DNA of 64,000 bases from Psychrobacter sp. M13 (lineage in GTDB: Bacteria > Pseudomonadota > Gammaproteobacteria > Pseudomonadales > Moraxellaceae), in assembly GCF_030718935.1 (NCBI RefSeq), contig NZ_CP132194.1, positions 930,001 through 994,000 of the forward strand, read 5' to 3'. The notes under the pieces were generated by a model. That model saw nothing but the letters and a program-made list of their open reading frames with translations. It was not told where the DNA came from and did no database searches. Positions 18,662-26,171 of the stretch are shown one piece after another (within the stretch, counting starts at the first letter, position 1; each line of letters begins with the position of its first letter). A program made the position numbers and the translations under genes.

Positions 18662-19351
18662 ATGTGTGAAGTAATAAATATTTTTGATATAAAAGCTACT
18701 GTAGAAAAGGAAGTTTACGATAATCTAGATACTTCCATAACTTTAGATACTTCAGGATTAGTAATAGAGTTGAATTCAAAAGTTGTAGAGTTACCTTTCG
18801 TCAGTTTCCTTGATAAGACAATAGGTAATATACCTGATCTATATGGATCGGAAACATTCATCAGATTTGATTCTCTATCTAAAAGACTAATATATTTTAT
18901 ATATGCTGAAAACATTGATAGCGTTAGTTTGTTTAAAATAAAAGAACCTAGTAAATTTTTGAGGGGAAATCTTTGTTTTCGAAAAAATATTAGTAATACG
19001 TTCTCTTGGAAAGAGTGTTTAATTAGTGATGAAACAGAGGAGATTTTTTTCTGTAGAAATCTTAGGTTCAAGGAAGTTAAGTTTAGTAAGTTGTTAATAA
19101 ACTCTAATTTTTCTTTTATATTGCTTAACGGAATTGTGGAAGGCATAGTTATAGATTTGCGTACTTTTTATCTTGAGAAGTGGAATGTTTATGAGTTTAA
19201 TTTTATAAAAAACTATCTCAAATTGATTAGTAAAGAAAACTGGCTTAAAAATGAAGAAGAGCAAAATTTGAAAGAAATAAATACTCTTATGAGAAACTAT
19301 AAAGGTAATATTTTCTCTAAAGACATTAATAAACTATTGGAATATTTTTAA
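18662..19351 (+). CDS. Predicted immunity protein of cassette 6
   Basis: A 229-residue, strongly AT-rich gene with AAGGTGG seven bases before its ATG. It sits 188 bp after the toxin stop, with only AT-rich sequence and no gene between. The product is Leu/Ile/Phe-rich but has no clear membrane helix. The composition differs sharply from the GC-richer cdiA arms on both sides, suggesting that the toxin-immunity part was acquired separately. No family is recognised, and the long gap makes the pairing less certain than elsewhere. Confidence 0.55.
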   Translation: MCEVINIFDIKATVEKEVYDNLDTSITLDTSGLVIELNSKVVELPFVSFLDKTIGNIPDLYGSETFIRFDSLSKRLIYFIYAENIDSVSLFKIKEPSKFLRGNLCFRKNISNTFSWKECLISDETEEIFFCRNLRFKEVKFSKLLINSNFSFILLNGIVEGIVIDLRTFYLEKWNVYEFNFIKNYLKLISKENWLKNEEEQNLKEINTLMRNYKGNIFSKDINKLLEYF

Positions 19352-19370
19352 TGTTTAATTTTGTAATTTG

Positions 19371-19565
19371 AGACCTATAAGCTAGGCAGAGCTTGCGACA
19401 ATTAGCGTCTCAAGAATATAAAATAGCAGAATACTACTTTGTTTAAGCGCAAAACAAGGCTCTCACCGAGGGACGAGGTACAAATCTAACTCTTGTAGAA
19501 CAATAACCCATGCCCCGCATATTTCATGACTACTAAAAAACATAAATCTACAGGCCATACTTTCT
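19371..19565. repeat. Dispersed noncoding repeat of the CDI locus, copy 2
   Basis: Core CACCGAGGGACGAGGTACAA, then CCCATGCCCCGCATATTTCA and AGGCCATACTTT, matching copy 1 at 10.6 kb. An upstream AGCTTGCGACAA block also matches. It again lies between an immunity gene and a startless cdiA fragment. Confidence 0.65.
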
Positions 19566-19578
19566 TATCTGTTTTGCT

Positions 19579-21258
19579 TTGTCGTTTCAAAACCAAAGTG
19601 CAGGTCGAGCTGAGATTGCCAAAGAGCAAAGAGAGCTTGGAAAGAATATTAAAACCACGGGCAAAATAACTGCCGCAGCTGGTGTACAAGGGGTTGCTAC
19701 CGCAGGTAATATTCTAAGCCAAAACCAAACCCTCTCTCAAGCCATTCAAGGCCTAAAAGCCCCTGCTAAAATGGCACAAGCCATTCAAAATAACCCTGAG
19801 ATTGGCGCAGTCTTACAAGGCTATCAACAAGGCGATTATGACGGACTACTGAACAGTCAAGCTGCTCTACAAGCATTGGCTGACAGCACGGGCGTCAGTG
19901 TCGATGTTATTATCACAAGAATTACTCAAGAACTACGTGCCAAAGGTGCAACCGATGGTCAACTGGTTGCTATAGATGGTGATATTAGTAATAGAGAAGA
20001 CGTCATCAAAACCACAGCCCATGAGCTTGATCATGTACGAGGCGGTAGTAGTGAGACACTAGCTAATCTAGCAGGTATCGCTGCTGACCTAAACGTCTCA
20101 GCCAGTATGGATGCCAATCAAGATGAGATAGATAAGTATAAGCCTGCTTTGGGCGATGGCAAAGATGCTATCACTCAAGCTGAGAATAAGGAGCTGATTG
20201 ATACCAATGATGATACGCTGATAGAGGCTTATGTCAAAAATCCTGAGAGTTTTGATTATGATACGGATAATTGGACTTATAATGGGAATAAAGCAGCCTC
20301 TACTAATGCTGAAATGAGAGCTTTAGCAAGTCAAGCAAAAGCGATTTTTCCGAATAGCACCGCAGATCAAGCAGCTTTTATAAAAGGTAAGGGAGACTCT
20401 GTAGGATCTAGCATTGTTAAGACAGGTGAATCGTTAGCAGAATTCGCTGCTGATCCAAAAAATGCAATTACTAATTCCTTTAGAGGTATGATAAACGTCT
20501 TAACCGATCCGAATAAAGCGGGTCAAGATATGAGAGCAGCTATCATTCAATGGAAAAGTGACTATAACAACGCGATAAAAAATAATCCAAGACTTGCAGG
20601 TCAAATGAGAGGTGAGCTTGAGGATGCTGTAGGAATGGGCGTCACAACTACAGTAATAGGAGGCACCTCTGCTAATGCTCTAAAGGCGATGCAAAAAACG
20701 GGTAAATTAAAAGCTGTAGAACAAAAGAAAATTGATGCTCAAAGAATAGAAAATAATCAAAATACTGATCTACCCAATGTACTAGGTGGGAATCCAAATA
20801 GTAAATCTGATGCATGGGTTGCTCAAAAGAAAAAAACGGATATAGCTAATGGAACTTATAATCCGCATTATGATACAAAACATGGGCCCTATACAACTCT
20901 ACAACAGCAATATGATCGCGCAATGAAAGGTATTAATCCTGAGACTGGTACAACTGGCAGAAAACCAATTTTTGCTAATGCCTCTAGATTCTTTAACTCA
21001 GCTGATATGAAAACAGCAATTGAGAAGGCTGAAAGGTTGTATGCTGCTAATCCTAATGATTATCCAGATCGACTAGTAGATATTACTTTTAATAAGTCTG
21101 TTGGAGAAGGGTATATGGGTAAAAATACCACCAATGCCATTAATAGAGTCCCTGCTGGTCAATATAGATGGAGTAATGTTGCTACAGTGGGTATAGATAA
21201 AACAGGAAAGTCATATACGGCATATCCTAATTTAAACGAAGGTTACATTAAAAAATGA
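19579..21258 (+). CDS. Displaced cdiA-CT cassette 7: alternative pretoxin with HELDH motif and RNase-like toxin candidate
   Basis: The cdiA-like segment begins at AGRAEIAKEQRELGKN (about 19600) directly after the dispersed repeat; TTG 19579 is the first start option and no ATG is well placed. The arm then diverges: a helical segment leads to TTAHELDHVRGG followed by Glu, an HExxH...E zincin-like motif at the position equivalent to HEGAH in CdiA. Next is the DTDNWTYNGN / LTDPNKAGQDMRAAI domain shared with cassette 2. The toxin (~150 residues) has DTKHGPYTTLQQQYDRAMKG and ASRFFNSADMKTAIEKA; the KHG...ASRF layout recalls small RNase-type CDI toxins, but this is tentative. The immunity gene overlaps by 4 bp (ATGA). 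Confidence 0.75.
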   Translation: MSFQNQSAGRAEIAKEQRELGKNIKTTGKITAAAGVQGVATAGNILSQNQTLSQAIQGLKAPAKMAQAIQNNPEIGAVLQGYQQGDYDGLLNSQAALQALADSTGVSVDVIITRITQELRAKGATDGQLVAIDGDISNREDVIKTTAHELDHVRGGSSETLANLAGIAADLNVSASMDANQDEIDKYKPALGDGKDAITQAENKELIDTNDDTLIEAYVKNPESFDYDTDNWTYNGNKAASTNAEMRALASQAKAIFPNSTADQAAFIKGKGDSVGSSIVKTGESLAEFAADPKNAITNSFRGMINVLTDPNKAGQDMRAAIIQWKSDYNNAIKNNPRLAGQMRGELEDAVGMGVTTTVIGGTSANALKAMQKTGKLKAVEQKKIDAQRIENNQNTDLPNVLGGNPNSKSDAWVAQKKKTDIANGTYNPHYDTKHGPYTTLQQQYDRAMKGINPETGTTGRKPIFANASRFFNSADMKTAIEKAERLYAANPNDYPDRLVDITFNKSVGEGYMGKNTTNAINRVPAGQYRWSNVATVGIDKTGKSYTAYPNLNEGYIKK

Positions 21259-21746
21259 ATAATTTAACATTAGATAGCGAAAAAGTTATCAAAGAGTACT
21301 CACCTCGCCACATAGCAAATAAACTTTTTGACCTTACAGATGATGCATTAGAGCATTACTTGAGCGCAGAAGAATATGAAAACTACTATGATGCAGACTT
21401 CACAGATAAGGATCAATTAGAAAAATGGCTGTGCAAATTAATCATCAAGAAAGAAAGAATTTACAACGAGGGATATGAGCTATACAAAACAAGCTTAAGA
21501 CAAATAATTGAATCAAATAGAGCTATACCGATTAATGCTCATCTTCCAGGAATTGAAGAAATAGAAATCTTAAATGACCAGCGTATTGCATATAAAGAAT
21601 TTTTATTAAATTTATGGAGTTACTTATTTGATGAAGATTATGTTGCTATAAATGGATTAACGTATATAGAGAGAATAGATGAGGAGTTTGTAAACTTTCC
21701 TCATTTGCCAGAAAAATGGAAAACTCCTAAATACAGAGAAGATTAG
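21255..21746 (+). CDS. Predicted immunity protein of cassette 7
   Basis: The ATG overlaps the toxin stop in ATGA, classic translational coupling. The 163-residue protein is acidic, soluble and rich in Tyr/Trp/Leu (SAEEYENYYDADFTDKDQL), suiting a binder of a basic RNase-like toxin. No named family is recognised. Confidence 0.75.
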   Translation: MNNLTLDSEKVIKEYSPRHIANKLFDLTDDALEHYLSAEEYENYYDADFTDKDQLEKWLCKLIIKKERIYNEGYELYKTSLRQIIESNRAIPINAHLPGIEEIEILNDQRIAYKEFLLNLWSYLFDEDYVAINGLTYIERIDEEFVNFPHLPEKWKTPKYRED

Positions 21747-21762
21747 GTTAATAGGTTTTATT

Positions 21763-22050
21763 ATGAATAATAACAACCTTAGTTACGAAAATTTTGAAAA
21801 AGTTAGTGAAATGCTACCAGTCATTCGACTTGAAGAATATTACGGTGAATCACTTATAAACTGTATATATCGTAGCATTAGCCTTAGTATAGATGATTTT
21901 TTTCTATCATGCTTAAAAGATTGGATTGTACATAACTTTTATCATGAAGATACTTTCGAAGAAGATGTCAACGAGTATTTATCGTTAATAAATATTGTGC
22001 AAGAAGTTGGAATTGACTTTTCAAAAAATGCAAATTCAGCCTGGTACTAG
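21763..22050 (+). CDS. Small acidic protein, probable orphan or 3'-truncated immunity gene
   Basis: Its ATG lies 16 bp after the previous stop, in the same transcript. The ~88 N-terminal residues are acidic and aromatic, with two Cys. At about 22025 the frame runs into a different reading frame that encodes a toxin tail, so the last residues (ANSAWY) probably belong to foreign sequence. It is best read as an immunity gene cut at its 3' end by a recombination joint; a genuine second immunity protein cannot be excluded. Confidence 0.5.
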   Translation: MNNNNLSYENFEKVSEMLPVIRLEEYYGESLINCIYRSISLSIDDFFLSCLKDWIVHNFYHEDTFEEDVNEYLSLINIVQEVGIDFSKNANSAWY

Positions 22051-22204
22051 AGTTCAAGAAAGTGTAGTCGGACCTCAGACAGGTAGTGATGGTAAAGTTT
22101 ACGTAGGAGGTGGTAATCAAGTAGTGCCTTTGGTTGAAGATGTAGATAGATCTAAAGTTATGACTCCAATAGGAATTGCGACACCTTTGCCTAAACAGAA
22201 ATAA
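22028..22204 (+). pseudogene. Remnant: C-terminal ~58 residues of another CDI toxin
   Basis: In a frame different from the overlapping upstream gene, the sequence encodes QIQPGTRVQESVVGPQTGSD and ends IATPLPKQK, stopping at 22204, ten bases before an immunity-like gene. There is no cdiA arm and no ribosome-binding site for a start. This is a toxin stub left after the front of the module was lost, with its immunity gene kept. Confidence 0.5.
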
Positions 22205-22214
22205 GGAAATCAAT

Positions 22215-22577
22215 ATGGAACTTAATAACTCTGAAAAAGCAGCTCTGCTCAGAAACTTTAAAATTGATTTTGAATATGATGAAGTTGACTATCTCGAAAA
22301 TTTTAATTGTTTTATTGTTTTTAATAAAGAAAGACATTCAGACAATACGAGTTTTTTAGCAAAAGTATACAACAATGAAGGAGTTAACACTCTAACTATT
22401 CCGTTTCCTCATGTAGAAATAAATCATAAAGAAATAAATGTTGTATATAAATGGAATTGGGAAGTTGAGAAAGGAGTTAGATTGGTATTTAATACTACTG
22501 GCATAATCATAGATGACTTTTGGCATGAATTTGATTTAACGAAACGTATATATACAGTTCAAGGTAAAGCGTACTAA
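22215..22577 (+). CDS. Orphan immunity-like protein following a toxin stub
   Basis: The ATG at 22215 is preceded by AAGGAAA at a good distance; the frame can be extended to 22176 without a better start. The 120-residue acidic, beta-rich-looking protein has several Trp (VVYKWNWEVEKG, IDDFWHEF). It lies ten bases after the toxin stub's stop, the same spacing as in intact modules. Retention of an intact immunity gene beside a destroyed toxin fits selection for protection against siblings carrying the toxin. No family is recognised. Confidence 0.6.
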   Translation: MELNNSEKAALLRNFKIDFEYDEVDYLENFNCFIVFNKERHSDNTSFLAKVYNNEGVNTLTIPFPHVEINHKEINVVYKWNWEVEKGVRLVFNTTGIIIDDFWHEFDLTKRIYTVQGKAY

Positions 22578-22683
22578 GTCTAATTTCTTATAAAAAATCA
22601 GGCTTCTCTAACTTGTTTGTAGTGGCATAATAAAACTGGACAGCGTATAAGAGGTTTATACTACCCCAAATAGGATAACTAGT

Positions 22684-22995
22684 ATGACCAGCAAACGCCG
22701 CGAATACACCCGAGAATTCAAATTAGAAGCCGTCAGCTTAGTCGTTGATCACGAGCGCAAAGTTGCAGAAGTAGCAGAGTCTTTAGGAGTTGGTGTATCC
22801 ACCTTAGACAACTGGGTACGCAAGTATCATAAAGAGCAGCAAGGCATTGCACCAGCTACTGGTTTAGCACTTACCGATGAACAACGAGAGCTACAAGAGC
22901 TTCGCAAACAAGTTAAACGACTGACTATAGAGCGCGACATCTTAAAAAAGGCCTCAGCTCTGCTAGCCTTGGACAGCCTGAACGGCTATCGCTGA
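22684..22995 (+). CDS. IS3-family transposase OrfA (helix-turn-helix subunit)
   Basis: A 103-residue protein starting MTSKRREYTREFKLEAVSL, the typical HTH_Tnp_1 opening, with the helix-turn-helix in VAEVAESLGVGVSTLDNWV and a leucine-zipper-like heptad region (LQELRKQVKRLTIERDILKK). It binds the IS ends. A slippery A-AAA-AAG at 22944-22950 near the end should allow -1 frameshifting to give an OrfAB transposase of about 396 residues. Confidence 0.92.
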   Translation: MTSKRREYTREFKLEAVSLVVDHERKVAEVAESLGVGVSTLDNWVRKYHKEQQGIAPATGLALTDEQRELQELRKQVKRLTIERDILKKASALLALDSLNGYR

Positions 22996-23048
22996 TAAGC
23001 AAGCTTGCAGAGCAGGACAAACGACTGAGTAAGCGTAAGCTATGTGAC

Positions 23049-23873
23049 TTGTTTGGTGTCATTAGAAGCAGCTATTACTATGGCATACAGACTAAGCCCA
23101 TTGATATAGAGCGGGTCAAACTCAAAGCCTTGATACGTCAGATATTCAATGATTCAAAGCATTCGGCTGGTGCTCGCACCATTATCGCTATCCTGTCGAA
23201 TGAGCACAGTATTAGACTGACGCGTTACTTAGCTGCTAAGCTCATGGAGCAAATGGGGTTGGTCAGTTGCCAACTTAAGACACATAAGTACAAGTACGCT
23301 GATCAAGAGCATAGAGTGCTTAACAACATCTTAGAACGTAATTTTAGCCCGATAGCGCCTAACCAAGTCTGGACAGGGGATGTGACTTATATTCGTATCA
23401 AAGGCGGCTGGTGTTATTTAGCGGTAGTGTTAGATTTGTTTGCACGGCGTGTGGTGAGCTTTAGTGTCTCAGACTCACCCAATAGTACTTTGACCGCTAA
23501 AGCACTACAGATGGCGTATCAGACGAGACTCAAACCCAGTGGGGTGCTGTTTCACTCTGATCAAGGCACGCATTACACCAGTAAGAAATTCGCTGACGCA
23601 GTAGCCGGCTGTAAGGATATGAAGCAGAGTATGAGCCGAAAAGGTAACTGTTGGGATAATGCGCCAACTGAACGCTTCTTCAGAAGCTTTAAAACAGAGT
23701 GGATGCCAAAGGGCGGTTATGAGAATATCGCTGAGGCTAAAAACGCCATTGTTGATTACATCTGGGGTTATTATCAAATCGTAAGACCGCACCGCTTTAA
23801 TGATTATTTGCCACCAGCTGAAAAAGAGAGACGTTACTTTAATCAAAACCTCTTATCAGGTGTCCTAAATTAG
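23049..23873 (+). CDS. IS3-family transposase OrfB (DDE catalytic domain)
   Basis: This frame is open back to the slippery site at 22944, so the functional form is probably the OrfAB fusion rather than a protein starting at 23049. The DDE triad is visible: WTGDVTYI (first Asp), FHSDQGTHYTS (second Asp), and NCWDNAPTERFF with Glu in the usual place before FRSFKTEW. A rve-type integrase core and the C-terminal YNxxRPH-like segment (GYYQIVRPHRFNDYLPP) are present. It appears intact and may be active. Confidence 0.92.
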   Translation: MFGVIRSSYYYGIQTKPIDIERVKLKALIRQIFNDSKHSAGARTIIAILSNEHSIRLTRYLAAKLMEQMGLVSCQLKTHKYKYADQEHRVLNNILERNFSPIAPNQVWTGDVTYIRIKGGWCYLAVVLDLFARRVVSFSVSDSPNSTLTAKALQMAYQTRLKPSGVLFHSDQGTHYTSKKFADAVAGCKDMKQSMSRKGNCWDNAPTERFFRSFKTEWMPKGGYENIAEAKNAIVDYIWGYYQIVRPHRFNDYLPPAEKERRYFNQNLLSGVLN

Positions 23874-23886
23874 TTGACCACTACAC

Positions 23887-24639
23887 TACGAAGCAAAGGC
23901 CTCCTCTGACTTATTATTACACGCTGATATTAATGCTTTTAAACAAGATGCTTATGTGGCAGCCAAACTACAAATAATGGGTAAGGAAGAAATTTATTGG
24001 GCATACAATGGCTATAATACCGATAACTTCTTTGCTGCTATCATGTCTGATAATCTTGATTTAATAAACTACTTAATAAATCATCGCGATAAAATAGTAG
24101 AAATCAATGAGCCTTATGATAGAAAAGATACCCGTTCTTTCTTCAACAAAAATACCCTGCTGGCATTAGCAGGAGACTGGACTGCATTAAAAGAACGTAG
24201 CTTGTTTTTTTTAGAAGATAATAACAAGGATAAACGAGATATTATACGTATACCTGACCATGAGTTTTATATTGCTTTATGTGATAAAGACGTAGAAGCA
24301 ATGCAAACGGCACTAACCAAACTACTTGAACCTAAACTAGCAAAAAAGGCAGCTTATGATGGTAATAATTGGTTTGATTTTTATCTTCAGATGCAGGTGA
24401 TACTGTATGCCAAAATCGCAGCAATACATGGCTATGATTTAGATATAAACAGTCCAATTGCACCCAAAGAACTTATAGAATTTAAGCCTTTATCAAACTA
24501 CTCTGAACCTTATGATTTTATGACAGAGTTTGATTATAAACAACCGCAACAAGACTGGATTAATATGTGGCAGAAACGTATGACAGTAGCTAGCGAGAAA
24601 AAGAAGAAAAAAGGACTTTTTTCTTGGCTAAATAAATAG
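23887..24639 (+). pseudogene. Immunity-type protein (possibly Imm49-like), 5' end lost at the IS
   Basis: The frame is open right up to the IS end (sense codons from 23887), and GTG 23956 is only an internal codon. The gene therefore lost its start when the IS arrived. About 250 residues remain: an alpha-helical protein with ALAGDWTALKERSLFFLEDN and NWFDFYLQMQVILYAKIAAI, reminiscent of Imm49-type immunity proteins; this is from memory and moderate at best. It ends in a poly-Lys stretch before LFSWLNK. Its toxin partner is not visible. Confidence 0.55.
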
Positions 24640-24682
24640 CTTGTTTATAACAAGCGTAGGGACTATCTTGTCAAACTATTTA

Positions 24683-24790
24683 GTATGCCCCTGCCGAGGG
24701 ACGAAGCACGAAGCTAACTATTAAAGATATCTAGCCCATGCCCCGTATATTTCACAACCATTAAAAAACTCAAATCTATATAAAATAATA
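24683..24790. repeat. Dispersed noncoding repeat of the CDI locus, copy 3
   Basis: The core TGCCCCTGCCGAGGGACGAA leads into CCCATGCCCCGTATATTTCA, matching copies at 10.6 and 19.5 kb. This copy lies at the border between the last CDI fragment and the first ordinary chromosomal gene. The ~200-bp gap around it holds nothing else recognised. Confidence 0.65.
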
Positions 24791-24867
24791 ACCAGTCAAT
24801 AACATAAGCCACAGCTAATATAGGTATGATTGTCAAAAACATAGATTAATTAATAATGAGACCTATT

Positions 24868-25542
24868 ATGAGTGAGCTAAATCAAACACCGCAACAACCG
24901 TTAAAAATCGACATCGTATCAGATGTTGTTTGTCCTTGGTGCGTCATTGGCTATAGACAATTGGCACAAGCATTAGCAGAAACTAATACTGAGTATGAGA
25001 TTCACTGGCACCCATTTGAATTAAACCCTAACATGCCAGCAGAAGGTCAAAACTTGCGCGAGCATGTGGCGCAAAAATATGGCAGCAGTGAGCAAGAGTC
25101 GAAGGAGAGTAGAGTCCGTATGACTGAAGCGGGAGAGGCGGTCGGCTTTGACTTCAATTTTAGCGATGACACTCGCATGCACAATACTTTTGACTTGCAT
25201 CAACTATTGCACTGGGCCAATGGTCAAGGGCGTATGCATGATCTGAAGCAGGCTTTATTTACAGCGCATTTCACTAATAATCGTAATATCTCTGATAGTG
25301 CAGTATTGGCAGATATTGCTGCCCAAATTGGTTTAGATCGTGAAGAGGCAGTAGCAGTGCTGAAGGATCAGCGTTTTGCTAATGAGGTGCGTGCCGCTGA
25401 ACAGTGGGCGCAACAACAAGGCATACAGGGTGTACCAGCGGTGATATTTAATGATCGTCATCTAGTCACTGGTGCACAAGGGGTGGATAATTTTAAAAGT
25501 ATTTTGCAGCAGTTACAGCAGTTACAGCAGTTACAGCAGTAG
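24868..25542 (+). CDS. DsbA-family thiol oxidoreductase (FrnE-like)
   Basis: About 224 residues with a thioredoxin-fold start (IDIVSDVVCPWC, a CxxC active site with CPWC) and a C-terminal cis-Pro region (GIQGVPAVIFN). The layout is that of cytoplasmic FrnE/2-hydroxychromene-isomerase-like DsbA homologues. No signal peptide is visible, so it probably acts in the cytoplasm in disulfide metabolism. ATG 24868 is preferred over 24856 because GAGACC lies upstream of it. The last residues are a Gln-Gln-Leu repeat encoded by a 9-bp tandem repeat (25506-25541). A strong terminator follows. Confidence 0.88.
   Translation: MSELNQTPQQPLKIDIVSDVVCPWCVIGYRQLAQALAETNTEYEIHWHPFELNPNMPAEGQNLREHVAQKYGSSEQESKESRVRMTEAGEAVGFDFNFSDDTRMHNTFDLHQLLHWANGQGRMHDLKQALFTAHFTNNRNISDSAVLADIAAQIGLDREEAVAVLKDQRFANEVRAAEQWAQQQGIQGVPAVIFNDRHLVTGAQGVDNFKSILQQLQQLQQLQQ
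25506..25541 (+). repeat. 9-bp tandem repeat at the 3' end of the DsbA-like gene
   Basis: The unit CAGCAGTTA is repeated about four times, directly before the stop codon, encoding (Gln-Gln-Leu)n. Since 9 is a multiple of 3, copy-number change alters tail length but not frame. Confidence 0.85.
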
Positions 25543-25580
25543 ATCAGTTGTATTTAAATGATATATTATGAAACTATAAA

Positions 25581-25616
25581 AAAGAAGAGACTCTAAATAG
25601 AGTCTCTTCTTTTTTA
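25581..25616 (+). terminator. Strong intrinsic terminator after the DsbA-like gene
   Basis: A 13-bp perfect stem, AAGAAGAGACTCT / AGAGTCTCTTCTT, loop AAAT, followed by TTTTT. The A-rich left side may let it work in both directions for the convergent gene at 25654. Confidence 0.9.
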
Positions 25617-25653
25617 TACAAATTGAGATGCAATAGGCTAAACCAAAGGATTA

Positions 25654-25923
25654 CTACTCAAAACGATTTAATTCAACTTTTAACTTCTTGGCACAGCTAA
25701 TAATAGTTCTTCTATCGGCAGCGATAGCGCCATTATCGAGCGCTATCAAGCGCATCGCGACTGTAATATCATAATGGGGGTAGCTGGCATTACGATGAAA
25801 TAAGCGTTTATCAACGTCGATAAGCTCCGCAAAATCATGCAGCTCTTGCAAGCTATCAGCAAGCATATGACACCATTTATAGCCTCTATGCTCTATACAC
25901 ATAAAATCCACGTATATCGCCAT
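25654..25923 (-). CDS. DUF4031 domain protein
   Basis: An 89-residue protein with the DUF4031 signature: MAIYVDFM at the start, YKWCHMLADSLQELHDFA, then PHYDIT and a terminal ALDNGAIAADRR. The length equals the usual family size. The function is unknown; proteins of this type are small, cytoplasmic and often single genes. It is convergent with the DsbA-like gene and divergent from the lipoprotein gene at 26172. Confidence 0.85.
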   Translation of the reverse strand: MAIYVDFMCIEHRGYKWCHMLADSLQELHDFAELIDVDKRLFHRNASYPHYDITVAMRLIALDNGAIAADRRTIISCAKKLKVELNRFE

Positions 25924-26171
25924 GTTTTCGCACCCTTTCTCAGTCTATTGACTTAATACAATTATAATTTCTACAAGTGGCCACGCTACGATTATAGGCG
26001 ACAATTAAATATTTTACTCGACTACAATCGTATAAGTTAGTTAAAGTCGATCATTAAAATGATAAAAAGATGGACTAAAGCTGACCGTTATAGGACACTA
26101 GCAAAAATAGTCATTTTAAGGGTTAATTCCTTTTAATCATATTTAATTATAGTCAAACAAGGATTAGCATC

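Larger units (their letters stand above)
22618..23885 (+). mobile_element. IS3-family insertion sequence, complete
   Basis: About 1,268 bp bounded by ~40-bp imperfect inverted repeats: TGTAGTGG ... ATAAGAGGTTT on the left, and its complement AAACCTCTTAT ... CCACTACA on the right. It contains orfA and orfB in a -1 frame relation. No 3-4 bp direct duplication flanks it (GTT left, CTA right), suggesting that a deletion or recombination occurred at one end after insertion. Confidence 0.9.
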
